DNA of 7,498 nt from an uncultured Oscillospiraceae bacterium (GCA_905211185.1 CAJLZR010000040.1:1-7498), one strand, 5' to 3'; numbered from the stretch's first letter, positions 1-5,233 are shown. The notes: generated from the sequence alone by a model not told the origin. Numbers and translations are program-made.

Positions 1-315
1 CGAACTGCAATTTATTATATTTTCGTTTTCTAAACTTAAAACTTTTTCGCATTTGGAAAAACTTAAAACTATTCCTCTGTATCCTTCGTCGGAAACAAGC
101 AAATTCGTACCGTTGCCAAGTGCAAAAAACGGTGTGTTTCTTTTATTTATTAAATTTATAAGCGCTTTTCCACTGCTTAAATTATTTATATATATAAACA
201 GATCCGCGGGTCCGCCGATTTTAAACGAAGTATGCTTTTTTAATTCTTCATTTAAAAGCACGGTACACCCCAGTTTTTCTGCCAATTCTATTATTTCTGG
301 ATATGCCGAATCTAT
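1..315 (-). CDS. murB: UDP-N-acetylenolpyruvoylglucosamine reductase (MurB), N-terminal part, runs off the window
   Basis: MurB reduces UDP-GlcNAc-enolpyruvate to UDP-MurNAc with NADPH and FAD, a cytoplasmic step of peptidoglycan synthesis. About 105 residues of the N-terminal FAD-binding domain are visible; the substrate domain and catalytic residues lie beyond base 1. Diagnostic pieces are HTSFKIGGPADL (about residues 28-39) and the FAD-binding stretch LGNGTNLLVSDEGYRG (about 68-83). The frame has a stop at 333-331, and no ATG follows it. The best start is ATA at 315-313, 8 nt after the strong Shine-Dalgarno AAGGGGG (330-324), and it gives a normal MurB N-terminal length. Alternatives are TTG at 285 (no ribosome site), GTG at 261 (would leave only about 9 residues before HTSFKIGG), or a one-base error in the G run joining it to the ATG at 349. 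It lies 41 nt after the hprK stop, so it is probably co-transcribed. Identity is clear from sequence; the start is uncertain. Confidence 0.9.
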   Translation of the reverse strand, partial: MDSAYPEIIELAEKLGCTVLLNEELKKHTSFKIGGPADLFIYINNLSSGKALINLINKRNTPFFALGNGTNLLVSDEGYRGIVLSFSKCEKVLSLENENIINCSS

Positions 316-356
316 GTGCTTTTCCCCCTTTTACAAAATATATTGTCATGCAAAAA

Positions 357-1325
357 CTATAAATCCCAAATGCACTTCTTAATTTTATGATTATCTGATT
401 TTGGGTATTCCATACCAAGATTTATAAACAGTTCTCTTGCTGCATTATAACCCATTTTGCGTTGTCTGTTGTTCATCGCTGCAACTTCAATTATTACGGC
501 AAGGTTACGTCCCGGCCTTACTGGAACATTAATATAAGGCACTTTTACGCCAAGAATTTCTGTGTATACGGATTCAGTTCCCATGCGGTCGTAATCCTCG
601 TCATCTTTCCAGTTTTCAAGATTTACAACCATGTCAATTGTTTCGGTTAATTTAACTGCGCCTATTCCGAAAATTCTTCGTGCGTTTATGATGCCTATTC
701 CTCGAACCTCAATAAAATGGCGTATATTCTCAGGGGCAGAGCCCACGAGGGTGTTTTTGGGTATCTTTCTGATTTCCACTAAATCGTCAGCAATTAACTT
801 ATGCCCACGCTTTAATAGCTCTATGGTTGTTTCACTTTTTCCGACTCCGCTTTCACCAACCAGCAATATTCCTTCTCCGTGAACATTTAAAAGCCCGCCG
901 GAGCGTGTGATTCTCGGTGCCAAGTGTAAATTTAAAAAAGGAGTAAGCTCTCCGGTAACTTCGGCAGCAGTATCTTTGGAAGTCAGAATCGGAATTTCGT
1001 ATTTTGTTGCAACCTCTATAATTTCCTTAAGCGGTTTGATGCCGTAAGTTATTATTAGGAGAGGGGGCTTACGAGAAAGCAGCGCTTCTACTGATTTATA
1101 AATTTCTTCGGAAGATAGAGTCGAAAGAAAATAGCTTTCACTTTCTCCCATTATCATGATTCGTTCATTGTCAAAATGTTCTATCGGTCCTATCAGTTCC
1201 AGCCCGAGTCTGTTTATGCTACGCGAAAAAATTTTTACCTTTTTTGGATCTTTTGGCATAAGCGCAACGTCAAAGGAAAGTTCACGCACGATATCTGCCA
1301 ATGTAATATGAAACTTACGATTCAA
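357..1325 (-). CDS. hprK: HPr kinase/phosphorylase (HprK)
   Basis: Bifunctional enzyme that phosphorylates or dephosphorylates Ser46 of HPr, the master switch of carbon catabolite control in Firmicutes. The 322 residues match the usual length of about 310-320. The N-terminal domain (about 1-130) is followed by the kinase domain with Walker A GESGVGKSE (157-165), the HKLIADDLVEI strand (175-185), the HprK signature EVRGIGIINARRIFG (206-220) and the C-terminal VPVRPGRNLAVIIEVAAMN (267-285). Counting from the P-loop, the family's active-site His (His138 in the L. casei enzyme) falls on Ser142 here (ITRSGG instead of ITRHG), while the P-loop Lys163 and Asp181 are kept. The start is TTG at 1325-1323, supported by GGCGGTG (1339-1333, close to GGAGGTG) 7 nt upstream. 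It has its own extended -10 promoter and is followed by murB, a standard clostridial neighbour. Confidence 0.96.
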   Translation of the reverse strand: MNRKFHITLADIVRELSFDVALMPKDPKKVKIFSRSINRLGLELIGPIEHFDNERIMIMGESESYFLSTLSSEEIYKSVEALLSRKPPLLIITYGIKPLKEIIEVATKYEIPILTSKDTAAEVTGELTPFLNLHLAPRITRSGGLLNVHGEGILLVGESGVGKSETTIELLKRGHKLIADDLVEIRKIPKNTLVGSAPENIRHFIEVRGIGIINARRIFGIGAVKLTETIDMVVNLENWKDDEDYDRMGTESVYTEILGVKVPYINVPVRPGRNLAVIIEVAAMNNRQRKMGYNAARELFINLGMEYPKSDNHKIKKCIWDL

Positions 1326-1349
1326 AATAAAACACCGCCCAAATTATAT

Positions 1350-1367
1350 ATGCTAAAATTATAGCAT
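1350..1367. repeat. Palindrome over the hprK -10 box (possible operator)
   Basis: ATGCTA (1350-1355), six bases, then TAGCAT (1362-1367) form a perfect 6-bp inverted repeat that contains the hprK -10 box. A site here could block RNA polymerase, but no regulator can be named. In an AT-rich intergenic region a 6-bp match may be chance. Confidence 0.3.
1358..1366 (-). promoter_or_regulatory. Extended -10 promoter of hprK
   Basis: On the minus strand TG (1366-1365), one base, then a perfect TATAAT (1363-1358) lie about 32 bases before the TTG start of hprK. The -35 region at the expected 17-nt spacing reads TTTTAA, which is weak, as is usual for extended -10 promoters. A 5' leader of only about 25 nt is implied. 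Hence hprK-murB need not depend on read-through from the secreted-protein gene upstream. Confidence 0.65.
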
Positions 1368-1477
1368 GAAACAATATTTATTAAAACAGATTTTTTGTTC
1401 TATGGGTGGTGAAAATATATCAGCAATCTATAAGAATATTTTTTTACGTGATGCGAAAGCGAACTTTCATATAGAAT

Positions 1478-1903
1478 TTAATTACCTATCTCTAGAACTA
1501 CATTTTGTCTGTAAGTTAAAAATTGCTCTATGCTACAAACGCTACATCTTGAAAAATCTTCTACCTCCGCTATTATTTGATTACGACTAACCATAGAAGC
1601 GGTGCTGGACTGATAACATATGTATTTACCATCCGAACCATCCGGATTGTTTGGACTTTTAAAAATTATCCATCGTGCATCTGAGGGCATATCGGGGTTT
1701 ATATATACATATACGAAATTATCTCCTATGCGTGAGCAGATCTCATCTTTGTTATACACGTATCCGGAAAATGTTGACCTTCGAGAGTCAGTTGGAAGTG
1801 CTTTGTAATCCGGCTCAATATCTCCGGCCTGGGCAGGAAAGAGCGTGTCGCTTTGTAATACAAATAGCGAACAAAATAGTAGGGATGCTAATTTTTTTTT
1901 CAT
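1478..1903 (-). CDS. Small secreted protein of unknown function
   Basis: This 141-residue protein is not recognised as a member of a known family. It begins MKKK, then a hydrophobic stretch (about residues 5-25) ending AQA before Gly27, which is a good signal peptidase I site, so the mature product is about 115 residues and exported. The mature part has four Cys (one in EICSR, one in KYICYQ, two in SRCSVC) that could form disulfides, and is otherwise polar with several Tyr/Trp/Phe strands (FVYVYI, ARWIIF). No lipobox, no C-terminal membrane helix. The ATG is well supported by AGGAG 8 nt upstream and a consensus-like promoter. It is transcribed divergently from the calpain-like secreted protein across 226 bases and lies upstream of hprK. 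A small hairpin without a T run follows its stop, so no terminator was found before hprK. Confidence 0.8.
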   Translation of the reverse strand: MKKKLASLLFCSLFVLQSDTLFPAQAGDIEPDYKALPTDSRRSTFSGYVYNKDEICSRIGDNFVYVYINPDMPSDARWIIFKSPNNPDGSDGKYICYQSSTASMVSRNQIIAEVEDFSRCSVCSIEQFLTYRQNVVLEIGN

Positions 1904-1939
1904 TCTATTTACTCCTAAAATATGTTTTTGCTTAATTTT

Positions 1940-1968
1940 ATTATAATATATTTGGCTAGCTGGCGCAA
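1940..1968 (-). promoter_or_regulatory. Sigma-A type promoter of the small secreted protein gene
   Basis: On the minus strand TTGCGC (1968-1963) and TATAAT (1945-1940) are separated by exactly 17 nt, followed by the Shine-Dalgarno AGGAG (1916-1912) and the ATG at 1903-1901. Spacing and -10 are ideal. Confidence 0.75.
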
Positions 1969-2020
1969 TAGTAAAAATGCTAACTATAACATCAAGAAAA
2001 AAATTTACATTCGTCGTTTA

Positions 2021-2039
2021 ATTAAGAAAACTTCTTAAT
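2021..2039. repeat. Perfect 8-bp inverted repeat in the divergent intergenic region
   Basis: ATTAAGAA (2021-2028), AAC, TTCTTAAT (2032-2039). Neither strand has a T run after it, so it is not an intrinsic terminator. Its short symmetrical form, between two divergent genes for exported proteins, fits a dimeric-repressor operator. It lies about 90 nt upstream of the calpain-like gene and about 53 nt upstream of the -35 box of the minus-strand gene. Confidence 0.45.
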
Positions 2040-2129
2040 GCGATAAAAAACATAGGTTGAAATAGAAAAATAAGACTAAAAGATTTTGCTGTGGTTGACA
2101 TTTTGTTATTTTTTTGGGTAGGGTTAAAA

Positions 2130-2990
2130 ATGAAAAAATATTTATCAGTTTTCTTAGGGATTTTATTATTTGTTTTGTCGCCATGTTGTTTTGGAACAAA
2201 TGTCAATGCTGATGTAAATGCATCTGAAAGTGCGGATAGTGAAAGTACAGAAGATAGTGAAATTGCAGAGGTTATATTTGTTCCGGATGATGAGATAGCA
2301 GTGGATAGTATTTTTATGAGTGCGCGTTTAGGAACAGATAAAGCAAAGCGGATAAATTTTGTGTTGCCCGATAAAAACGGGAACGTACTTAGCAGAGAGC
2401 TTTTTCCGAATGGGTCTCCCAAATCTGAGGACGTGAAGCAGGGCGCTTTATATGGGGGGGGGCTATTTTTTGCGGTGCTTGCGGCGCTCGCAGACATACA
2501 GCCCGAATTACTTAAAGAAAATTTGGTAGAAGATGGCAAAGGCAATGTTACGGTCAAATTTTATCACCCTCATAATGGTGAGCCGTTTTACATTAAGGTG
2601 CAAAAGACTGTTCCGGATTTGCCGGATGCGTATAAGTTTGTGCCCAATGACTGTCTCTGGGTGCATATGTATTTAAAAGCATTTGTGGCGTCGGGGTTTG
2701 CCGGAGTGGCCGGTTACATGGATGGTCATGCGGCTAAAAATTATAAATCTTCAGAGTTTGGAATAGCATGTTTGGTAATGAGAATGCTAACCGGTTTTGA
2801 TACTAAAATATATGAGCCCACATCGTCACCCGCTTCAAAGGACGAAATAAAATTGCTGTATAGCAAGATCAAAGAATCTTTGCTCAGTGACTGTCCGGTT
2901 GTTTGCGATTTTACTCCGTTTAGAAATCCGGTTGAGCTAAATCGGGGTGCGGTTTCGGATAGGGGGGCTTGTGCGGTATCATATTTATAG
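2130..2990 (+). CDS. Calpain-like (peptidase C2) secreted protein, N-terminal part of a frameshifted gene
   Basis: A 286-residue frame starting at ATG 2130 (AGGG 6 nt upstream). The signal peptide MKKYLSVFLGILLFVL... probably ends at VNA near residue 28, followed by an acidic Ser/Glu/Asp-rich spacer. The calpain-type domain is recognised from LFPNGSPKSEDVKQGAL (just before residue 108), the aliphatic helix FFAVLAALADIQPELL, VTVKFYHPHNGEPFYIKV, and WVHMYLKAF...AGYMDGH...MRMLTG, which matches the calpain W-x-x-x-x-EKA/LTG region. The catalytic Gly-Asp-Cys-Trp is missing: after QGAL come Tyr108, Gly109-Gly111 (coded by a run of nine G) and Leu112, so the nucleophile is Gly. The frame leaves the family sequence at 2962-2967 (six G) and stops at 2990. 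The His/Asn half continues in the next frame (2968-3327). It is probably inactive as a protease even if intact. Confidence 0.75.
   Translation: MKKYLSVFLGILLFVLSPCCFGTNVNADVNASESADSESTEDSEIAEVIFVPDDEIAVDSIFMSARLGTDKAKRINFVLPDKNGNVLSRELFPNGSPKSEDVKQGALYGGGLFFAVLAALADIQPELLKENLVEDGKGNVTVKFYHPHNGEPFYIKVQKTVPDLPDAYKFVPNDCLWVHMYLKAFVASGFAGVAGYMDGHAAKNYKSSEFGIACLVMRMLTGFDTKIYEPTSSPASKDEIKLLYSKIKESLLSDCPVVCDFTPFRNPVELNRGAVSDRGACAVSYL
2454..2462 (+). repeat. Nine-G homopolymer at the calpain active-site position
   Basis: Nine consecutive G encode Gly109-Gly111 of the calpain-like protein, exactly where family members have the catalytic Gly-Asp-Cys-Trp. G runs this long are prone to slippage in replication and would switch the frame on or off. 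In an AT-rich sequence such a run is striking. Confidence 0.85.
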
Positions 2991-3327
2991 CATCGAAAAA
3001 GTGTATAAGGATGATAACGGCCAAAAATGGATTAAACTTAGAAATCCCTGGGGGTGTTATGTGCCGGTTTATGACGAATACGGTCAAAGGGTTGCAGATT
3101 TTTCGGATAAAAGTGATGGTCGTTTTGTATTGAAATTTAATGATTTTGCTAATCAGCGCGGAAGAGTATATTTTGGTGAAGATAGAGAGATAAGCCCCAA
3201 AAGTCGCAATGAAATACTCTCTGAACTTAAAGCGCCAACTTCGATTTCAGATTATCCAAAGTGGATATGGTTTATTCCGGGTGCGTACATTTTACTTCTT
3301 ATATGTGCGTTCAGTATGGTAATTTAA
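2947..3327 (+). CDS. Calpain-like protein, C-terminal part (His/Asn motifs and membrane anchor), out of frame with the N-terminal part
   Basis: This frame, one base ahead of the upstream frame, carries the second half of the calpain-like domain: GLVRYHIYSIEKV, matching the calpain His motif (H-A-Y-S-V; His codon 2980-2982), then QKWIKLRNPWG, the classical Asn motif (Asn codon 3043-3045). A final hydrophobic helix, WIWFIPGAYILLLICAFSMV, ends at the stop and would hold the exported protein in the membrane. Removing one G from the run at 2962-2967 joins both halves as ...SDRG-LVRYHIYS..., giving one protein of about 398 residues that reads through the family without a gap. The GTG at 2947 has no ribosome binding site at a usable distance, so this piece is unlikely to be made alone. 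It could be a pseudogene, an error in the read, a phase-off allele, or less likely a +1 programmed frameshift. Confidence 0.7.
   Translation: MRFRIGGLVRYHIYSIEKVYKDDNGQKWIKLRNPWGCYVPVYDEYGQRVADFSDKSDGRFVLKFNDFANQRGRVYFGEDREISPKSRNEILSELKAPTSISDYPKWIWFIPGAYILLLICAFSMVI
2962..2967 (+). repeat. Six-G run at the frameshift of the calpain-like gene
   Basis: Five G instead of six would restore one continuous calpain-like reading frame into the His and Asn motifs. Upstream the frame matches the family up to this run, and downstream the +1 frame matches it immediately afterwards, so the break can be placed here to within a few codons. Confidence 0.75.
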
Positions 3328-3372
3328 TGTATCGCTGTTGTGAAAAAATACCGTGTTAGTACTGTTGGTTTA

Positions 3373-3394
3373 TAGTCAAAGTTTCATTTGACTA
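3373..3394. repeat. Inverted repeat after the calpain-like gene
   Basis: TAGTCAAA (3373-3380), loop GTTTCA, TTTGACTA (3387-3394): a perfect 8-bp stem, 46 nt after the calpain-like stop. No T run follows on either strand, so a canonical intrinsic terminator is not supported. It could be a Rho-assisted terminator, an RNA-protecting hairpin or an operator. The rest of 3328-3480 shows no gene. Confidence 0.4.
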
Positions 3395-3480
3395 ACAAAG
3401 CGCCTTTTGCTGAATTTCTTATTGAGTTCTGAACTTTACACTGAAATAAATTTTTAGTAAACCGCTTGTAAAAGTATAAC

Positions 3481-3509
3481 TTGCGTAAAAGTTGAGTTTA
3501 TGATAGAAT
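3481..3509 (+). promoter_or_regulatory. Promoter of the resistance operon
   Basis: TTGCGT (3481-3486), 17-nt spacer, TAGAAT (3504-3509) with an extended -10 TG at 3501-3502. The transcript would start near 3516, giving a leader of about 215 nt before the ABC-F gene. The -35 overlaps one copy of an imperfect direct repeat (CTTG..TAAAAGT at 3465-3475 and 3480-3492). Confidence 0.65.
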
Positions 3510-3540
3510 AAAATGTGTAAAAAATTTAAGGAGTGGGAAG

Positions 3541-3561
3541 ATGCGCAAAATTACTTGCTAA
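3541..3561 (+). CDS. Leader peptide MRKITC of the attenuator
   Basis: A six-codon open frame with a strong Shine-Dalgarno AAGGAG (3528-3533) 7 nt before the ATG and a TAA at 3559-3561. It sits about 25 nt into the predicted transcript and 171 nt before the ABC-F start. Short leader ORFs with strong ribosome sites upstream of ABC-F resistance genes (for example the MYLIFM peptide before msrD) sense drugs by ribosome stalling. The bases of its last codons (3548-3558) can pair with 3620-3630, which links translation here to the terminator decision. Function inferred from position and pairing; the drug sensed is unknown. Confidence 0.7.
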   Translation: MRKITC

Positions 3562-3580
3562 GTGGAGGGTATAAAAGCAG

Positions 3581-3712
3581 ATGCACCGTTGGAGGTGCTT
3601 GGCTTGCTTTACCCTTTTTGCAAGAAATTTGCGTATCTTACTTGCCTTATCGGTAGAATCACATTTGTTTATAGGTATAGGCTGTAAGAATCATTTTTCT
3701 TGCAGCCTATAA
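3581..3712 (+). CDS. Possible second upstream ORF spanning the attenuator (43 codons)
   Basis: ATG at 3581 runs open for 43 codons to TAA at 3710-3712, ending inside the terminator 3' arm. A GGAGGG (3564-3569) lies 11 nt upstream, slightly far but usable. The product starts MHRWRCLACFTLF, is Cys- and Leu-rich, and resembles nothing recognised. The frame may be open by chance, since this RNA is constrained by structure. If translated, ribosomes would melt the 3567-3614 hairpin and affect termination. Confidence 0.25.
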   Translation: MHRWRCLACFTLFARNLRILLALSVESHLFIGIGCKNHFSCSL

Positions 3713-3718
3713 TTTTTT
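3676..3718 (+). terminator. Intrinsic terminator (attenuator) upstream of the ABC-F gene
   Basis: The 5' arm 3676-3690 and 3' arm 3697-3711 form a 15-bp stem with one G-U pair (core GGCTG/CAGCC), a 6-nt loop TCATTT, and then six T (3713-3718). It ends 14 nt before the ABC-F start codon and after the operon promoter, so its purpose is to stop the leader transcript, not to end an upstream gene. Confidence 0.88.
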
Positions 3719-3732
3719 AAGGGTGTGATTTT

Positions 3733-5220
3733 ATGGCATTGATAAACGTTCAAAACTTAACTTTTGCATACGACGGAAATTACGATAATATTTTCGAAAA
3801 CGTATCGTTTCAAATAGATACCGACTGGAAACTGGGGTTTATCGGTAGAAACGGTCGGGGAAAAACAACATTTTTTAATTTGCTTCTTGGCAAGTATGAG
3901 TATAGCGGTAAAATTACAAGCAGTGTTGATTTTGAGTATTTTCCTTTTGAAGTCGCTGATAAAGCGGAATTTGCCATAGATATAATTAAGGAAAAATCGG
4001 GAATAGAGGATTATGATTACTGGAAAATTCAAAAGGAATTATCTCTTTTAGATGTTTCGGAAGAAATTTTGTATCGTCCTTTTGAGCTTCTTAGCGGTGG
4101 CGAAAAGGTTAAAGTATTGCTTGTTAGTTTATTTTTGAAGGAAAATGCATTTTTATTAATTGACGAACCAACGAACCACTTGGATAAAAACGCAAGAAAA
4201 ACGGTTGGAGATTATTTAAAATCTAAAAAGGGGTTTATTCTTGTTTCTCATGACCGTGGGCTTTTAGATAATTGTGTTGACCATATTTTGTCAATAAACA
4301 GAGCAAATATAGAGATCCAAAAAGGAAATTTTTCAACTTGGTACGAAAATAAGCAAAGAAGCGATAATTTTGAAATTTTAAAAAGCGAAAAATTAAAAAA
4401 GGATATTAAGCGGCTTGAAAATTCAGCAAAACAAAGTGAAGACTGGTCACAAAAATTAAAAAAACAAAAAAACGGAACCCGTATAGGAGGGCTTAGACCC
4501 GATAAAGGTCGTATAGGACACAAATCCGCTAAATTAATGCAGAGAGCTAAAAATTCCGAAAATAAAAAGCAATCTGCTTTGGAAGAAAAATCCAAACTTT
4601 TAAAAAATATTGAAAGTGTTGAAAACCTAAAAATAAACCCAATTAGGCATTATAGTAAAAAACTTTTGGAGTTTAATAATGTTTCTTTGCTATATGATAA
4701 AAAAGAAGTTTGTGGTAATATTAATTTTGAAGTAAATGCAGGAGACAGGATTGCTCTTTGTGGCAAAAACGGAAGTGGAAAATCCACTATTCTAAAATTT
4801 ATAAATGGGGATAAAAGTATAAATTTTAGCGGTAGTTTTTATAAGGCAAGTAATTTAAAAATATCGTACGTCTCGCAGGATACTTCATATTTAAAAGGTA
4901 CGCTTAAAGAATTTGCGGAGTATAAAAATATCGACGAAAGTTTATTCAAAGCAATACTCAGAAAGCTTGATTTTGGGCGAGAACAATTCGAAAAAGATAT
5001 AAAAGATTTTAGTGGAGGGCAGAAAAAGAAAGTTTTGATAGCAAAAAGTTTATGCGAAAGTGCACATTTATATCTTTGGGATGAGCCACTTAATTTTATA
5101 GATGTTTTATCCCGTATTCAGATAGAGGAGTTAATTTTAAAATTTGAGCCAACTATGATTTTTGTTGAGCACGATGATTCTTTTGTAAAGAAGGTAGGCA
5201 CTAAGATTATAGAGATTTAA
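3733..5220 (+). CDS. ABC-F ribosome protection protein, Lsa-like
   Basis: A cytosolic twin-ATPase of 495 residues with no membrane segments, close in length to Lsa(A) (about 498). Proteins of this family bind the ribosomal E site and displace lincosamides, streptogramin A and pleuromutilins. NBD1 has Walker A GRNGRGKTT (38-46), signature LSGGE (120-124), Walker B LLIDEPTNHLD (141-151) with catalytic Glu145, and the switch His173. A charged Lys/Glu-rich linker (about 190-300) is the antibiotic-resistance-type interdomain region. NBD2 has GKNGSGKST (344-352), FSGGQ (426-430), LYLWDEPLNFID (446-457) with Glu451, and His480. The opening NLTFAYDGN, WKLGFIGRNGRGKTT and the WDEPLN motif are typical of the Lsa branch rather than of EttA/Uup housekeeping ABC-Fs. 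Translation starts at ATG 3733 behind AAGGGTG, right after the attenuator. Drug spectrum is inferred from family only. Confidence 0.92.
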   Translation: MALINVQNLTFAYDGNYDNIFENVSFQIDTDWKLGFIGRNGRGKTTFFNLLLGKYEYSGKITSSVDFEYFPFEVADKAEFAIDIIKEKSGIEDYDYWKIQKELSLLDVSEEILYRPFELLSGGEKVKVLLVSLFLKENAFLLIDEPTNHLDKNARKTVGDYLKSKKGFILVSHDRGLLDNCVDHILSINRANIEIQKGNFSTWYENKQRSDNFEILKSEKLKKDIKRLENSAKQSEDWSQKLKKQKNGTRIGGLRPDKGRIGHKSAKLMQRAKNSENKKQSALEEKSKLLKNIESVENLKINPIRHYSKKLLEFNNVSLLYDKKEVCGNINFEVNAGDRIALCGKNGSGKSTILKFINGDKSINFSGSFYKASNLKISYVSQDTSYLKGTLKEFAEYKNIDESLFKAILRKLDFGREQFEKDIKDFSGGQKKKVLIAKSLCESAHLYLWDEPLNFIDVLSRIQIEELILKFEPTMIFVEHDDSFVKKVGTKIIEI

Positions 5221-5233
5221 GGAGGTTAAAAAT

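Larger units (their letters stand above)
3516..3732 (+). promoter_or_regulatory. Ribosome-mediated transcription attenuator leader of the ABC-F operon
   Basis: Three competing pairings can be read. (1) Leader-peptide bases 3548-3558 pair with 3620-3630 (10 bp, one A-A mismatch), closing over an inner hairpin 3567-3614 (GGGTA/TACCC, AAGCA/TGCTT, GCACC/GGTGC). (2) TTGCAAGAAA (3618-3627) pairs with TTTCTTGCAG (3696-3705), taking the 3' arm of the terminator (antiterminator). (3) The terminator hairpin 3676-3711 itself. Pairings 1 and 2 share 3620-3627, so they exclude each other. A ribosome stalled on the leader peptide would prevent 1, allow 2 and so open transcription into the resistance genes. 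CTTAC..GCC (3637-3646) can also pair with the terminator 5' arm (3680-3688). Structures were read by eye, not folded by program. Confidence 0.7.

Noticed and set aside
251..349. Minus-strand ATG at 349 opening a 33-codon frame after hprK
   Set aside because: No Shine-Dalgarno, different frame from MurB, and stops early inside murB. Kept only as a possible true MurB start if the G run is misread.
53..382. Plus-strand open frame of 109 codons
   Set aside because: Antisense to murB and the hprK end; the minus-strand translation matches MurB clearly and this one matches nothing.
1455..1468. Hairpin GAAAG-CGAA-CTTTC just after the small secreted gene's stop
   Set aside because: Only 5 bp and no T run on the minus strand, so not supported as a terminator.
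1366..1590. Plus-strand open frame MKQYLLKQIF...
   Set aside because: No ribosome site, antisense to the end of the small secreted gene, no recognisable composition.
2095..2100. Perfect TTGACA as a -35 box for the calpain-like gene
   Set aside because: No -10 box at 16-18 nt and the ATG is only 30 bases away. The true promoter of this gene was not identified.
2091..2129. GTG at 2091 as an earlier start of the calpain-like gene
   Set aside because: The extra 13 residues would spoil the signal peptide; ATG 2130 has a better ribosome site and a typical MKK start.
2018..2557. Minus-strand open frame of 179 codons
   Set aside because: Antisense to the calpain-like gene; Ser/Leu/Phe-rich shadow translation without ribosome site.
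4248..4595. Minus-strand open frames inside the ABC-F and exporter genes (also 3757-4032, 5872-6249, 6425-6682, 6778-6966)
   Set aside because: All are antisense shadows of confidently identified ABC genes with low-complexity translations.
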